A stretch of 64,000 bases of DNA from positions 49,501,001 to 49,565,000 of the forward strand of contig JBAIAC010000007.1 in the NCBI GenBank assembly GCA_037349315.1, in the 5' to 3' direction. The stretch comes from Chelydra serpentina. Lineage: Eukaryota > Chordata > Testudines > Chelydridae. A program made the translations under genes and the position numbers. Position 1 is the stretch's first letter; each line of letters starts with the position of its first letter. The notes under the pieces are model-generated. The model was not told the origin of the DNA and searched no databases. It worked only from the letters and a program-made list of their open reading frames with translations. Of the stretch, positions 1-11,805 are shown piece by piece.

Positions 1-699
1 GGGAAGCAGTATTTGCTGTGCTACTTCTGGGTGTGGTCAACTCTGCCAAAATGAGTCTCAGTTCTGGCTGACTCCAGCCAGTACCATCCAATCAGGGCCC
101 TGGCTCAGAGTTCTGAGTGAAGGCCAATGGCAGACTCAGAAAATAAGGGAAAATATTTCCCAAATAGCGGTAAAGGTGGCTGATCTATGACCTCAGAACC
201 ACCTGCTCCATGTGGAAGAGATTCTGGGAAGAGGGCTGGTGTCCCTAAACAAAATCACCGTGCTACATCTCCCCTGTCCCCAGGTGACAGATGGAATCCA
301 ATAAAAAATGGTCCACACTTGAGGCTGAACTCCATAATGATTATGGCATCCACAAATGATTTGAGAAAAATCCACCAGATTTGCCACCAGGAATGTACAA
401 ACCTAAATGATGTCAGGTACCAGGTTTTGTTAGTCCAAGAGTTGAAAAGATACAACATTGCAATTGTATAACTAAGGCAATGACTTGTGAAACATGGTCA
501 TCATTCTGTGAGGATGCAGGTGTACTGTATTCTGGAGGAACTAGCTACATAAATTGGATGGCACTCATCCTCTTTCCACCATTTAATAAATCATTCAGCG
601 TGACACCCTATTTCTGATCAACTACTATATGCAAGTTTGATGCAGTGCCATGCACAATTATCCATTGTTGTAGCTATGGATGCTAATAAAGATAAATTC
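1..699. other. Unassigned sequence at left edge
   Basis: I see no convincing exon here. The short open frames have no recognisable domain and no flanking splice sites that I could support. The following block (from about 700) is a decayed LINE, so part of this stretch may be the 5' side of that LINE, but I cannot show it. Confidence 0.4.
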
Positions 700-1935
700 T
701 ATTAGCAGCAAGAAGCAATGGCTCGATCTGCTTCAGTGCACAATGAACCTATTATACTTGGAGATATGAACGTTAAACCAAGTTGTCCCAGAAATGGCTT
801 TGAGACTATTCTTGGCCCATTTTGCTCTGGAACAACAAATAACTCTGAGATTTCTCTTTTTACATGTCTAAAATATTACCATCACTGGAAGTTGTTTCCG
901 GTGCTTAGATATTCATCAGGAAACCTGGATATCCAACGATGGTTGGACGAGGAAGGAGCTGAACCATATATTGGATCATAAAACAGTACGGTCATATCGG
1001 GTGTACACAGAGGTGCAGAAGTCCCAGCAAATACTGATCACTGTCTCTTTATGCTAAAATGGCAATTACCCTCTGATTTTGACAGGAGTGCACCTGTTAC
1101 GAAAAATAAGGCACAATGCATCTGTGAACATTCAGCACTTGCTAATACATACTCTGTCACAGTGTGCAACAAATTTGAGGCACTTGGCACTCTCCCAGAT
1201 GATGTAGAATCAGCTTGGACAATCATAAGTATGGTCATCCAAGAAGCTGTAGATGCATTCCAAAACTGGAATTCTATGTGCAACACCCTTGACTAAACTG
1301 ATCAGACATTTCAAATTTTGCAAAAGAAATCTGAGGCCAGACAGTGCCATGACAATGGGGTATTTTTTAGGCAAGAGTAAAAGTGGATCATGAAGCTTAT
1401 TTTGAGAACTTGGCAAAAGAGGTAGAAGAAGGAATAAGATCTAATAAATTATGATCTGCAAAGTTATTCAATCACGTTGATCCAAAACTGGACTTTATGC
1501 AGGGTTTATGCCAATAAATAAGGCTGATAATAAAACATGCTCAACCCAAGAAGAAGTCCTACAAAGATGGAAAGAATATTATAAGACCACACTTAACTAT
1601 CCGGAACAACTCCATGCTCAGATCTGGACAAGTTAGTAGATGAAATCCCTGACTCTGAAACCTCTATATTGGAAGAGGTCCGCTCTGCCATAAAGAAACT
1701 GAGAAGAGAGAGTACTGCTGGACCCAACAGAATAACACCCGAACTTCTCAGGTGCACCAGGGTGCCCATAAGTGTAGCATTATTCCAAATTTTTGTCCAG
1801 GCTTGAACCACAGGGAAGGTACCGATGGAGTGGAGGGAAGGGATCATCATTCTGCTTTATAATGATAAAGGCCAATGCACGTAGTGCAGCAGCTACAGGC
1901 CAATAACTCTGCTTCCTGTTCCTGGAAAAAAAACT
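700..1935 (+). mobile_element. Decayed RTE-like LINE (endonuclease and RT remnants)
   Basis: Broken frames on the plus strand read like a non-LTR retrotransposon polyprotein. Near 740-770 the frame gives 'ILGDMNV', the aspartate/asparagine motif of an AP-like endonuclease; near 1030 'TDHCLF' resembles the endonuclease histidine motif. From about 1650 to 1930 the frames give 'AIKKLRRESTAGPN', then 'WREGIIILLYN' and 'SSYRPITLLPVPGK', which are the first conserved blocks of a LINE reverse transcriptase of the RTE/CFDP2-like kind. Several stops and frame changes interrupt it and the catalytic end of RT is absent, so it is a dead, 3'-truncated or rearranged copy. The exact clade is inferred from memory of these motifs. 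Confidence 0.65.
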
Positions 1936-2281
1936 GGCTCATCGGTCACTCCCAGCTGGCACTTTTTGGTCATACAACTCACCTCAAAGATGAAGCCCAT
2001 TCACTCTGAGCCCTGAAGATTGGAGCTGAAGTCAGGAACAGACAGTACCTGGCCACACACTAGTGGTGATCATGCGGCCATCCACGATTAACCTGGCTGC
2101 ACCAGCTCAGTAGTAACCCAGTGAAACTTTTAGATGCCTGCAATAAAGCTGTGTGATGTGGCCATGGACATTCAGTGCTATGGACTCATAGGGTCTAAGT
2201 GTATTGTTGTTGTTGAGACAGGGTAACCCAGGCAAGTTGGGATATCGTGGATGAGGCTTAGCTCAGTTTTGTATGTTTGAT
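1936..2281. other. Unassigned spacer between LINE and hAT scrap
   Basis: This follows the broken RT reading frame and may be another repeat. It contains no reading frame or terminus that I recognise. Confidence 0.35.
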
Positions 2282-2450
2282 TGTTTAAACCAGTGATTTT
2301 CAACCTGGGGTCCGCAGGATATGTCTAAGATTTCCAAAGGGGTCTGCATCTCCATTCAAAATTTACCACAGAAGATGTGGTGGTGGTAAATATAAACTGT
2401 ATAAACCTTTTAAAATTATTTTTTCCTTCTTTAAAAAAATCAGTTACACA
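2282..2450. mobile_element. hAT-like MITE fragment ('aacctggggtccgcag' type)
   Basis: The stretch 'ccagtgattttcaacctgg' followed by 'ggtccgcagg' and, further on, 'aaggggtctgcatctcc' is the recurrent end sequence of a hAT-type non-autonomous family of vertebrates. Only one end is clear, and the partner terminus was not found, so I call it a fragment. The family is named from memory. Confidence 0.45.
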
Positions 2451-2528
2451 ATATGATACATGTGTCATGGGTGATAATTTACTATGGCCTCCATTCTGAA
2501 GTCTGTGGACTCATAAAGAGGAGGTTAC

Positions 2529-2691
2529 TCTGTATTCCACTGAGGATTATGCACAGGGGCCATGCACCCAGAGACAGGGCTTTTAATGTAGTGGTATATT
2601 TCATTGGTCCACACATGCACCCTTGTTCTGCCTCATGGTTTTGACTGAGGCGATAAAGGGTGGGGCGGACCTACTGCGCTTTCAGTTCCTC
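2529..2691 (+). repeat. DIRS inverted terminal repeat, 3' copy
   Basis: Reads 'tgtattccactgagg' at the outer side and continues through 'cttgttctgcctcatggttt' to 'ctgaggcgataaagggtgg'. The reverse complement of 8140-8296 gives the same order of blocks with point differences and small indels. Confidence 0.85.
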
Positions 2692-2711
2692 AAAGGGGAA
2701 GGAGGGAGGGA

Positions 2712-2800
2712 TTGGAATACAGATAGGGACCACGCATCTCAAAGAACCTCCAGTTACAGGTTAAGTAAACTCCTCCTCTTCTTTGAGCAATGTATTCATT
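2712..2800 (+). repeat. DIRS internal complementary region
   Basis: 'ggaatacagatagggacca' here repeats the outer right end of the element (from 8284). The following 'taagtaaactcctcctc' and 'ttctttgag' correspond to the reverse complement of the outer left end (2510-2535, 'ctcataaagaggaggttact'). In DIRS elements this region is thought to template the joining of the ends during circle formation. Confidence 0.75.
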
Positions 2801-2812
2801 GACAAGCGGTAT

Positions 2813-3807
2813 CTAATTAGAAGGGTGAGAGGAAGATGATAGAACCATGGAACGGAGGACAGCCGCACCAAACGAGGCATCTGTCGCACAGACTTGCACC
2901 AGGGAATAATGGGAAGAGAAAGTGTGTACCGAACTCCACGTGGCCGCCTTACCTATGTCCATGAGTGGCAAGTTGTGAAGCGTGGCCATAGTTGATGCTT
3001 GCACTCTTGTGGAATGGGCTCATACCACAAGGGGCGGAGACAGTCCCGATAATTGATAACAGAGTGCAATGCACCTGAAACCCACTTAGAAAGTCTCTGA
3101 TTGGCCTGCCCCATAATCCTTTCTGCTATAGCAACAAATAATTTAGGAGACTTCCTGAATGGCTTCATCATCTGCAGGTAAAAGGCCAGGGTCTTATGGA
3201 TATTGGGGAGTGAAGGCGCCATTTCTGCTCTGAGGCATGCGTCTTTGGAAAGAAGGCAGGTAAGTGTATGTGTTGGTGAGGTGAAAGCAGGAAACCACAT
3301 TCAGTAAAAACTTGGGATGCAAAAGCAAGGAAACTTTGTCCTTATGGAATGTGTTAAAAGTGGGGGGGTCCGCCATGATGATCCCCAATTTGCCCACCCT
3401 TCTCGCAGAGGTAATATCTATCAGAAAATCCACCTTCATGGAAAGAAGAGAAAGGGAGCACGAGGCCAGAGGTTCATCAATGCCATGAGAACAAGGCTGA
3501 GATCCCAATGGAGAGCGATGGGTTGAACGGGAGAATACATTCACATGAGGCCCTTCCAGAATTGTACAGTCATTGCGTGAGTGAAAATTGAGTGCCCCTG
3601 CACAGAATGGTGGAAAGCACTAATGACCGCTACAGGCACCTTGATGGAGCTGAGAAAGAGTCCTGGCCCCTTCAGGGATAGGAGATAGTACAAGAGGAGA
3701 GGAACGTCTGTGGCCCCAGGAGCAAGACCTTTCTGTTGAGCCCAGGAGGTAAAGTGTTTCCATTTGGCTTGGTGGGACCACCTCAAGGAGTCCCTCCTGC
3801 TACTCAA
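2813..3807 (-). pseudogene. DIRS tyrosine recombinase, broken
   Basis: The minus-strand frame from 3807 gives an N-terminal arm of the kind seen in DIRS recombinases ('KWKHFTSWAQQKGLAPGATD', then 'SLKGPGLFLSSIKV' and 'VISAFHHSVQGHSIF'). The C-terminal catalytic part appears in a different frame at 3004-2813: 'DIGKAATWSSVHTF' followed by 'SHYSLVQV', where the tyrosine aligns with the expected nucleophile position of this family. Between them, 3300-2953 supplies 'SPKLFVAIAERIMG'. The enzyme would insert the circular cDNA by site-specific recombination. At least two frame changes separate the parts, so no intact product is possible. Confidence 0.8.
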
Positions 3808-4289
3808 GAGGATGCCTCACACTGCTGATGAGCATTCCCATGCTATCAAAGATGCCCATCCAAAAACCAGGCTCTCAGGTGAATCATTTGCGGATCAGGA
3901 TGTCTGTTGTCCTGCCATTGTTTTGAATGAGCAGTTCCAGGAATGTCTGTAGTGGGAGAGGAGGATGCTTTGGCATGCGAAGAAAAGGAGGAAACCAGAA
4001 CTGGCAAGACCAAAATGAGGCAATCAAAATGATCATCGCTCTCTCTCTCACAGAATCTTGTGAAGGATGCAGTACAGTAAAGTTAGGGGAGGGAAGGCAC
4101 AATTGATCTGGCCCAACTTAGAAATTCTATAGGCAATGACTAGGGTGTCGCCTTGGGAGTGGGCTCTGAGCCTGCCCTTGGATCCATACTGGATACATTT
4201 GATGTTGGTGTGGGAGGCAAAGAGATCCCTGATCAGAGACCCACCCGCAACAGTGAAAAATATCCTTGACCACAGAGTCATGTAGTTCT

Positions 4290-5800
4290 CATTCATGGTC
4301 AGCCACGAAATTCCTGCTCAGAGCATCTGCTGAGTTCCCAGGAGATAAGCCTCTGAGAACAGGATACTGTGCACAATACACCATTTCCAGAGGCAAACTG
4401 CTTCCACACAAAGCAATGGTGACCTCGTGCCCTCTTGTTTGTTTATGTAGTAAATTATAGTGATGTTGTCCAACATAATGAGAATATGGTGGGAGTGGAT
4501 GAACAGGAGAAATGCGTGACATGCTCTCCATACTGCCCTAAGTTCTAGGATGTTGATGTCCATCCTGGATTCCCAAATGGTCCAAATCCCTTCCATCATG
4601 TGTTCGCATATGTGGGCACACCATTTGTTAAGTGATGCGTCCATAATGATCATCATGCTTGGGGAAGATGGAAGGTAAGGCAATCGGGTGCAAACCTGAT
4701 CTGGGTCCATCCATTACCAAAGGGAGGAAAGAACCCTGGGGTGGGGCAGTCATTAGGGTGTCCATGGAGTGGAGCATCGGAGAATGGACTTTCTGTAGCC
4801 ACAGTTGTAGACAGCAGGAGCAAAGATGAGTGAAGGCAGTGACATATGTGCATGCCACCACATGGCCGAGAGGGGAAAGACAAGTTCTGTCTGGAACAGA
4901 AGGACTAGAAGTCACTGAAGAAATCAGTTCTAGCAGGGCCAGGAACCAGTCCTCTGGTAGGTAGGAATATGCAGCGACCGCATTGATGTACACTCCGATG
5001 AATTTCAGAGACTGGGTGGGGTTCAACATTGATTTTTCGATGTTTACACTCACCCCCAGGGAAGACAGGAGTAGAAGCAGCAGGGAAGTCGATGCTCAAG
5101 CTTTGTGTCTGGATTGCACTGCCACCAGCTAGTTATTGAGATAAGGAAAGATGAGAACATCTTGATGCCAGAGATAGGTCACCACTATAGAAAATACGTT
5201 GGTGAAGACCCAGGGAGCAGCAGTGAATCTGAACGGTAGGACCCTGTACTGGAAGTGCCAAGGCCCCTAAGTAAACCTCAGAAATCATCTGTGGGTCAAA
5301 TGGATATCTTTGTGATAGTAAGAGTCTTGCATATCAAGAGCCATAAACCACATGCCTTTTTCTAGTGAGGACAGTATGCTGGCCATCAGTGTGACCATAT
5401 GAAACTTTGGTTTGTATATGAAGCAGTTGAGATGACAAAGATCTAGGATTAGTCTCTATCTTCTCTTTTTCTTGGGTAGCAGGAAGTAGGTGGAATAAAA
5501 CCCTGTGTCTTGAAAGGCCGTGGGCACAGGCTCCATCGCCCCCCTCTGTAGGAGGTAGTCCACCTCCAGGGCAAGGATACTGTTGTGAGAGTGGTCCTGG
5601 AGGCAGGATCAAGATGAAGGATGTGGTTGAGGTAGCATATAGCCATGTTAAATGACACCCAGGACCCACTTGTCCATTGTTATCATGCTCCAGGTTGGTA
5701 GAAAGAGCACTAGATGACCCCTGAATGGAGTGGGGTGCAAAAACAATGGGTTGCAATTTGATTGATGGCTCTCTGGAGGCACTCATAAACATAGCTTACG
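4290..5800 (-). pseudogene. DIRS reverse transcriptase / RNase H, broken
   Basis: Fragments in several frames follow the order of a DIRS pol. Near 5450-5330 the frame gives 'RSLSSQLLHIQTKVSYG' (fingers region). From 5053 it reads 'VNIEKSMLNPTQSLKFIG', the conserved segment after the RT catalytic loop. From 4710 it gives 'MDASLNKWCAHI', then 'INILELRAVWRA' and 'LDNITIIYYINKQ', the RNase H core with its acidic residues. A methylase-like region, if present, would lie between 4290 and 3900, where 'SFWSCQFWFPPFLR' resembles the usual post-RNase H segment. Stops and shifts are spread throughout, so it is a relic of the copying enzyme. Confidence 0.82.
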
Positions 5801-5989
5801 TGAAGATTGAGTGTGTGGTGTCAAGGACTATGCTGATGGGCCAGGCAGATGGGGCCATTGAGTGTTTTGATGCTTGTGGGGAGGCTCATGAGACCACTGG
5901 TGGAAAAATTGAGGAGCTCTGTATCATTGTACAGTAGGTGGCCGACAGAATTTGCACTTGCGTGCTGGTGTATAAATGCCCAGAGATCA

Positions 5990-8011
5990 CAGGTTGGCTC
6001 TAGAGTCTTTGAGTGAGTATAGATAATGTCAGTCTTCTGGTTGAAGAGCTAAGATTCATCAAAGGGGAGTTCCTCATTTGTGTTCTGTACCTCCCTTGGG
6101 AAACCAGAGGAATGAATCTCTCCTCATGACAATCCCTGTGGCCATAGTGCACAAAGATGCGTCTGCCAAATCTACCATGGCCTGGAGCATCGTCCTGGCA
6201 ACCAATTTGCCTGCCTCTAAAATAGCCTGGAAATAGGCACGGTCCTGCTGGGGAAGCTTGTCTGCAAATTCCGCTAACTGGCCATAATTCAAAAAGTTTA
6301 TACGTTGCTAGTAATGCCAAGTAATTAGAGATGCGGAACTGAAGGCTGGATGATGAAAAGACCTTACAACCCAGAAGGTCCAGTCTCTTACCCTCATCAA
6401 TCAGAGTGGAATATGTGTGCTGCTGTCTGGCCCACTCAGTGCCAACTTGAATAACCAGGGAATTGGGTGAGGGGTGAGAAAATAGAAACTCAGACTTCTT
6501 CGCCGGTACAGAGTACATCTTTTCCGCCCCCTTTGGGGTCAGTGCACAGGTTGCCAGGTATGCCAGATGGTGCAGGCCAGTTGGAGAATGGCATCATTGA
6601 TCGGTAGCACCACTTTGTTCTGGTACTGATGCATGCAGAATGTCCAGTAACTGATGCTGGCTGTTCTGCACCTCCTCCAGTGGAATGTGGAGGGTCTCAA
6701 CCACCCTCCTTAACAACTCCTGGAACTGGTGGTAGTCATCCATGGGGGGAGGAAGGAGTTGAGGACACTCACATCCGGAGACGAGGAGGGGAGCTGCTCC
6801 AGATCTGGCAGTACCATTGGAGTCAGGCTGATTGGTGCATCCTCCAACCCCGGTTCCAAATGTCTACCCAATGAAGGCACAGTGATGAGGTGGGGGACTC
6901 CTTTTGAGCAGATCCAAAAGGTTCTGAAGGCAGATACTGGGGCCAAGACCCCCAGTATGGCCAACCAGGCAGATCCGGCAGGTGCTGTGATGGTCCCCAT
7001 GGAGCTGGGTACCAATGGCTCCTGGGTTGAGGGAAGGGAGAATATTGCCACTGGGCCAGCAGAGCCTTCGGATATTTTTGCTGTAGGTATGGGAATGGTG
7101 GACCATGTGCACCATCTGAATCTTCCAACACTGAGAAGTCAGATCCCTGTTCAAATGGCAAAGCCGCCGGAACTGGCAAAACTCCCTAGTGTTAGAACTT
7201 GGCTACGCCACTGTGTCACAGGGGAGCACTCAGGAGCATGATCTGAAGGTGGCAAGTCCAAAGCAGGGGACCAGAGTCTCTTTGGAACCAAATACACCAG
7301 AAGATGCAGGGATTTCATCTCATCTAGGGGAAACAGTCCATGAGGTCCAGGAACACACTGAGTCTCCCGGTGTCATTCCACAGATGGAATTGGAGCTGGA
7401 ACGTGGGCAGAAGGCTGCCTCAGAACTGACGATTCCTGTAGATCCGGCAATACTGATGAAGAGGGGGTATGAGACTCAGTGACCAGAATCAGCAAGTCTG
7501 GCATTCTATGTGACTTCTTGCAGTGCTTGTGGGCCTTGAAACATGCCGTTTCTCCATGGTCAGAACTCATGGAGGATGCAGTGTCTTTCTTGGGCCTTGA
7601 GAAAGTCTTACTGTCATGCTTATGTGTATGCTTCCTTGCCTCACGGCTAGGCCCTGGCACAGGGTCCTTAGCATTGGTACTGGCGGAACTGGACTGGAGC
7701 TCCATGGTAGGGGGCGCATTCCTCAACTACAACAGAGAGGTTGCTCAGCCTTGATCTAACTGCAGGTTAGGCAAGGAAGGAGAGGCAGATACTGCCTCTA
7801 AATGTGACATGGGCTTCCCCCAAGAAATAAAGGCAGGGTTGGTGCCATCGCTGATTGAAAACAAGTGAGGGCAGGAAGCGCAGATCTTGAAACTCAGCAT
7901 CTTCGGCATAATCCAGTAACCAGGTGTGGGTGCTGGGGGTGGAGAGTAGGGAAACCACCAAAGCAGAGTCCCAAAGTCCTTAAATCCTAAGAAAACGACT
8001 ACTAACACCAA
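5990..8011 (-). pseudogene. DIRS gag-like region, broken
   Basis: Starting near 8011 the minus strand encodes, with frame changes, a basic serine/lysine-rich stretch (7726-7373, 'SREARKHTHKHDSKT'), then a tryptophan/proline/tyrosine-rich linker (7179-6823, 'PLPYL'-like repeats such as 'PGWPYWGSWPQYLP'), and a helical domain (6518-6074) with 'EFLFSHPSPNSLVIQV' and 'NYGQLAEFADKLPQQD'. This order matches gag-like ORF1 proteins of tetrapod DIRS elements as I remember them. The same helical segment recurs in the second DIRS fragment near 19330 ('NYSKLSEFMNKLCHE'), which supports a real protein ancestry. No zinc knuckle is visible. Confidence 0.7.
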
Positions 8012-8139
8012 AAACTACTACTACTACCAAAAATAACACCTCACAATAAAATGCTAACGATATACAAGAAATTCTGAAAGTGCATCACAAGAGATGAGAG
8101 AACAGCAGAAGCTCCTACTTGGAACCATGCAACATTGAG

Positions 8140-8296
8140 AAGGAATTGAGGGCGCAGTCGGTCTGCTCCACCCTTTATCGCCTCAGTTGAAACCATGAGG
8201 CAGAACAAGGGCACATGCGCAGACCAATGGACACTACTACTTTTAAAAGCTGTGGACATATGGCACATGCGCATAACCCTCAGTGGAATACAGATA
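8140..8296 (-). repeat. DIRS inverted terminal repeat, 5' copy
   Basis: Contains 'accatgaggcagaacaagg', 'ccaatggacactactac' and 'cctcagtggaatacag'. It is the reverse complement, with scattered mismatches, of the left copy at 2529-2691. Confidence 0.85.
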
Positions 8297-8325
8297 GGGA
8301 CCATCATCACTCAAAGAAGAATATA

Positions 8326-9930
8326 GTATTCCAAAGGCACTGATGAGTTATGCATGTCATTATAATGATCCTTTCCCAGCCACGAGATTGAATGGGGACA
8401 GCAGCTCTACAAGCAATTAATCCTCATAGCAATAGTCAAGGTCCCATAGTGGTGAGAAGTCTATGTAAATTAGGTAAAGTCCGGTGATAAAGGAAAATGT
8501 CTTAGTGAGGAATAGGCTGAATGTGACAGCATGAAGCAGAAGATGAACTAGTATAACTATTACTATCATCATTATAATAATATGGGGTTCTAAGGCCCGT
8601 CCTCATAGCATTTGGGTGCCATTCTTAATCCTGGTGAGTTATGGTTCTTTTGCCCAGTAGTCTCTTCAGACAGATCATGATTAATAGCATTCATACTGTT
8701 GTGAAATATAAAAATGCCACATTAATACTCTGCAGCATAAGTGTCTTATCTACAAGACATCTCACAGCATGAAATAAGAGGCCTTGAAAATTTATCTGAA
8801 GAAACTTGAAGTAAGACCATCACAGGGTTTTTATGTTACAGCTGCTGCCTCTTATTAGTCTTGCCAGCAAACTATTCACAAAATTCATTACTGCAGCTAG
8901 TGTCTATCGTTATGATACCTCTGACACATTATGGGCAGGCTCAAAGTTTTGCCTCATTTCTTTCTTCTTCTTGTAACCATCTGTAAGCCCTTGTTTTTTT
9001 TTGTTTTTTTTAAAGCTAGAATGCTCCAAGGCTGTTCTAAAATTAATAATAATCAATGCCAGCAGCATCTCAACACCCCACAATTCCAAGCCAGTCTTTG
9101 CCATTGTTTTCCCTCCATCACACGCAAGAAAGCAGACTTCAATTTGGAGCTTTCCAGCAGTTGTTTTAAACAGTGAAAAGCCTTTTAAAATATGAAAAGT
9201 ACCTAAACAGTGTCCTTTTTAATATGTAGCACAAGCACCAAAATACCTGATCTATCTACGTCACCTGAAAACTCTAGAGACAGATATATTTTTTCCAAGC
9301 TGCTTTGGCTCATTTCTACCAATAATAGGACTTATGCACAGAATAGCCCCCAACACTTGAAAATGTACCGCTCAGTGTTCATCCCTCTTGTTGTCATGTG
9401 GTTTTGGTATTTTCACTTTTGGATACGTTTTTTACACTGACATCGAAGCAAACAATTAAACACCTAGCAAACCCAAAATATTATTTGTAAGTTCTCACTT
9501 GAGCTTCCCTGAGCTGAAGGCCTCTGGAGATGGGGTTGGGGAAGAAGGGGAGAGTGAAGAGGAAACAAAGAAGGGAGCCAACATAAACAGCTTTGAGAGC
9601 ACACATACAGAAGGCAATCTGATAGAACCACTCTTAAAATCCAAAACAGTTATACATGAAAAACACAACACAACACTGGATGTAACACACAAAATCAAAA
9701 TCTAAAGTCAATTAATTACCAGGGTTTAAATTTCAGATTAAGTTAGCAACAGCAACTGTTCACTTACATGTACTTAGTTGGAAACTACTACTACTTTTTC
9801 TTGTTATTATACCGACACCAAAAAAGGAACATACATAAGAGCACCCACTTTTGCCTAACATTCACTTTAAGTAAAGATGAGAGAAAATTTCCATGCAAAT
9901 AAGTTATATCAAGAATTTTGTAACTCTCAC
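8326..9930. other. FMN1 intron or downstream sequence, no gene seen
   Basis: AT-rich, with no exon I can support. The next FMN1 FH2 exon should begin with the continuation of the '...RDIQQ' sequence and lie on the minus strand below 9931. I looked for it and did not find it, so the intron probably extends past the left edge of the window. Confidence 0.5.
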
Positions 9931-10018
9931 CTTGTTGAATATCCCTCATTTCTAGGTGCAGACTGGATATCAAAATTCCTACAGTTTGAGATCGCTTTCC
10001 ATCCAGCAGTTTGATAAT
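9931..10018 (-). CDS. FMN1: Formin-1 exon, FH2 domain actin-binding (knob) segment
   Basis: Formin-1 nucleates and elongates unbranched actin filaments through its FH2 domain, acting at cell junctions and in the cytoskeleton. This 88-bp exon is bounded on the minus strand by an acceptor 'attccag' and a donor 'gtgagag'. It starts in phase 0 and ends one base into a codon. The product reads '[19 protein letters not shown]' then '[10 protein letters not shown]'. This matches the FH2 block in which a conserved isoleucine (here within 'VGILI') contacts actin in characterised formins. It joins in frame to the exon at 27005-27155. The formin-1 identity rather than formin-2 is from memory of '[12 protein letters not shown]'. 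The intron between them is about 17 kb and full of transposons. Confidence 0.92.
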
Positions 10019-10884
10019 CTGGAATTATACAACAAAATGCTATTGTAGTCAAAATTACCAATCTACAAAAGCCTTCATTATTAAAGAAGAGCTAGAAATA
10101 CTAATTTGTGAGTTAAATTGAATGCTGCTCAACCCTTTTTATTATTTAAATGTGGTACTGTATAAGGCTATGACTATCTCAATCTTCTCCTGGCCTTCTG
10201 TAGCCACGTATAAAGGTGACAAGACATCAGCTTCTTCAAATTATTTAAACTTTTCAGTTCAAAAGGGACCAGAAAGCTTGGACTTCAAATAACGGTAGTA
10301 AATACAAGCCAGCTCCAAAATGTAATTCATACCAGCGCCAGTAAGGAAAGATCATCCTTTATTTGTAGGATACTGTCTACCAGAAAGAGAAACCCATATC
10401 AGATCTTTATTCAAGAAATGCATATTATTTCCACTTACCCCCATTAGGAGAATGTGGTGCAGGAGTGAGAGATATTCTGAGTAGGGCTGTTTATTAATTG
10501 CAGTTAACTCATGCAATTAACTCAAAAAAATTAATCGCCATTAAAAAAATTAATGGCGATTAATCACAGTTTTAATTGCACTGTTAAAGAATAGAATACC
10601 AATTGAAATTTATTACATATTTTGGATGTTTTTCTACATTTTCACATCTATTGTATTCTGTGTTGTAACTGAAATCAAAGTGTATATTATTTTTATTACA
10701 AATATTTGCACTGCAAAATGATAAACAAAAGAAAAATAGTATTTCAATTCACCTCATACAAGTACTGTAATGCAATCTCTTCGTCGTGAAAATGCAACTT
10801 ACAAATGTAGATTTGTTTTTGTTACATAACTGTAATCAAAAACCAAAAAATGTAAAACTTCAGAGCCTACATGTCCACTCAGTC

Positions 10885-11118
10885 CTACTTCTTGTTCAAC
10901 CAATCGCTAAGACAAACAAGCTTGTTTACATTTGCAGGAGACAGTGCTGCCAGCTTCTTATTTACAATGACACCTGAAAGTGAGAACAGACATTTGCATG
11001 GCATTTTTGTGGCTGACACTGCAAAGTATTTATGTCCCAGATATGCTAAACATGCGTATGCCCCTTCATGCTTCGGCCACCATTCCAGAGGACATGCTTC
11101 CATGCTCATGACGCTCAT
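10885..11118 (-). pseudogene. hAT transposase C-terminal dimerisation segment, left arm
   Basis: The minus strand gives 'MEACPLEWWPKHEGAYACL', then 'CLFSLSGVIVNKK' and 'ALSPANVNKLVCLSDWL'. This is the hAT C-terminal dimerisation domain (ZBED/Ac-like, with the conserved tryptophan pair and 'LFS..G'). Only the end of the protein is present, so it is a fragment. Confidence 0.82.
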
Positions 11119-11159
11119 TAAAAAAAAAAGTGTTAATTAAATTTGTGACTGAACTCCTT

Positions 11160-11785
11160 GGGGGGAGAATTGTATGTCCCCCCCTCCCCCATTTTACCTA
11201 CATTCTGCCATGTATTTCATGTTATAGCAGTCCCGGATGATAACCCACATGTTCATTTTAAGAACACTTTTGCTGCAGATTTCACAAAACACAAAGAAGG
11301 TACCAATGTGAGATTTCTAAGGATAGCTACAGCACTTGACCCAAGGTTTAAGAAGTTGAAGTGCATTCCAAAATCTGAGAGGGACGAGGTGTGGAGCATG
11401 CTTTCAGAGGTCTTAAAAGAGCAACACTCTGCACAAACTACAGAACCCGAACCACCAAAAAAGAAAATTAATCTTCTGCTGGTGGTTATCTGACTCAGAT
11501 AATGAAAATGAACAGGCATCGGTCCACACTGTTTTGGATTGTTATCGAGCAGAACCTGTCATCAACATGGACACATGTCCCCTGGAATGGTGGTTGAAGC
11601 ATTAAGGGACATATGAAATCTTTAGCGCATCTGGCACGTAAGTATCTTACAACAGTAGCATGAGAATGCCTGTTCTCACTTTCAGGTGACATTGTAAGCA
11701 AGAAGCGGGCAGCATTATCTCCTGCAAATGTAAACAAACTTGTTTGTCTGAGCGATTGGTTGAACAAGAAGTAGGACTGAGTGGA
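11160..11785 (+). pseudogene. hAT transposase C-terminal part, right arm, broken
   Basis: On the plus strand 'VRFLRIATALDPRFKKLK' and 'ERDEVWSMLSEVLKEQHS' are followed by a lysine/proline linker 'EPEPPKKKINLLLVV'. A frame break near 11490 follows, after which the dimerisation block continues in other frames with stops. It is the same protein region as the left arm but extends further upstream. The longer frame here explains why the arms are unequal in length. Confidence 0.82.
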
Positions 11786-11805
11786 CATGTAGGCTCTAAA
11801 ATTTT

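Larger units (their letters stand above)
2505..8325 (-). mobile_element. DIRS-type tyrosine-recombinase retrotransposon, near full length
   Basis: About 5.8 kb on the minus strand, 5' end near 8325 and 3' end near 2505. In element order it carries a gag-like region (8011-5990), reverse transcriptase and RNase H (5800-4290), and a tyrosine recombinase (3807-2813). The two ends are inverted repeats of each other (2529-2691 and 8140-8296). A segment just inside the 3' repeat (2712-2800) matches both outermost ends, which is the internal complementary region expected of DIRS elements. No integrase or LTR is visible, in keeping with recombinase-based insertion. Every coding region is broken by stops or frame changes, so this copy cannot encode its own proteins. 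It lies just downstream of an FMN1 exon, presumably in an FMN1 intron. Confidence 0.88.

Noticed and set aside
6729..7241. Plus-strand frame of 170 codons
   Set aside because: It lies opposite the DIRS gag-like region and has no domain; the minus-strand reading matches the second DIRS fragment, which the plus-strand one does not explain.
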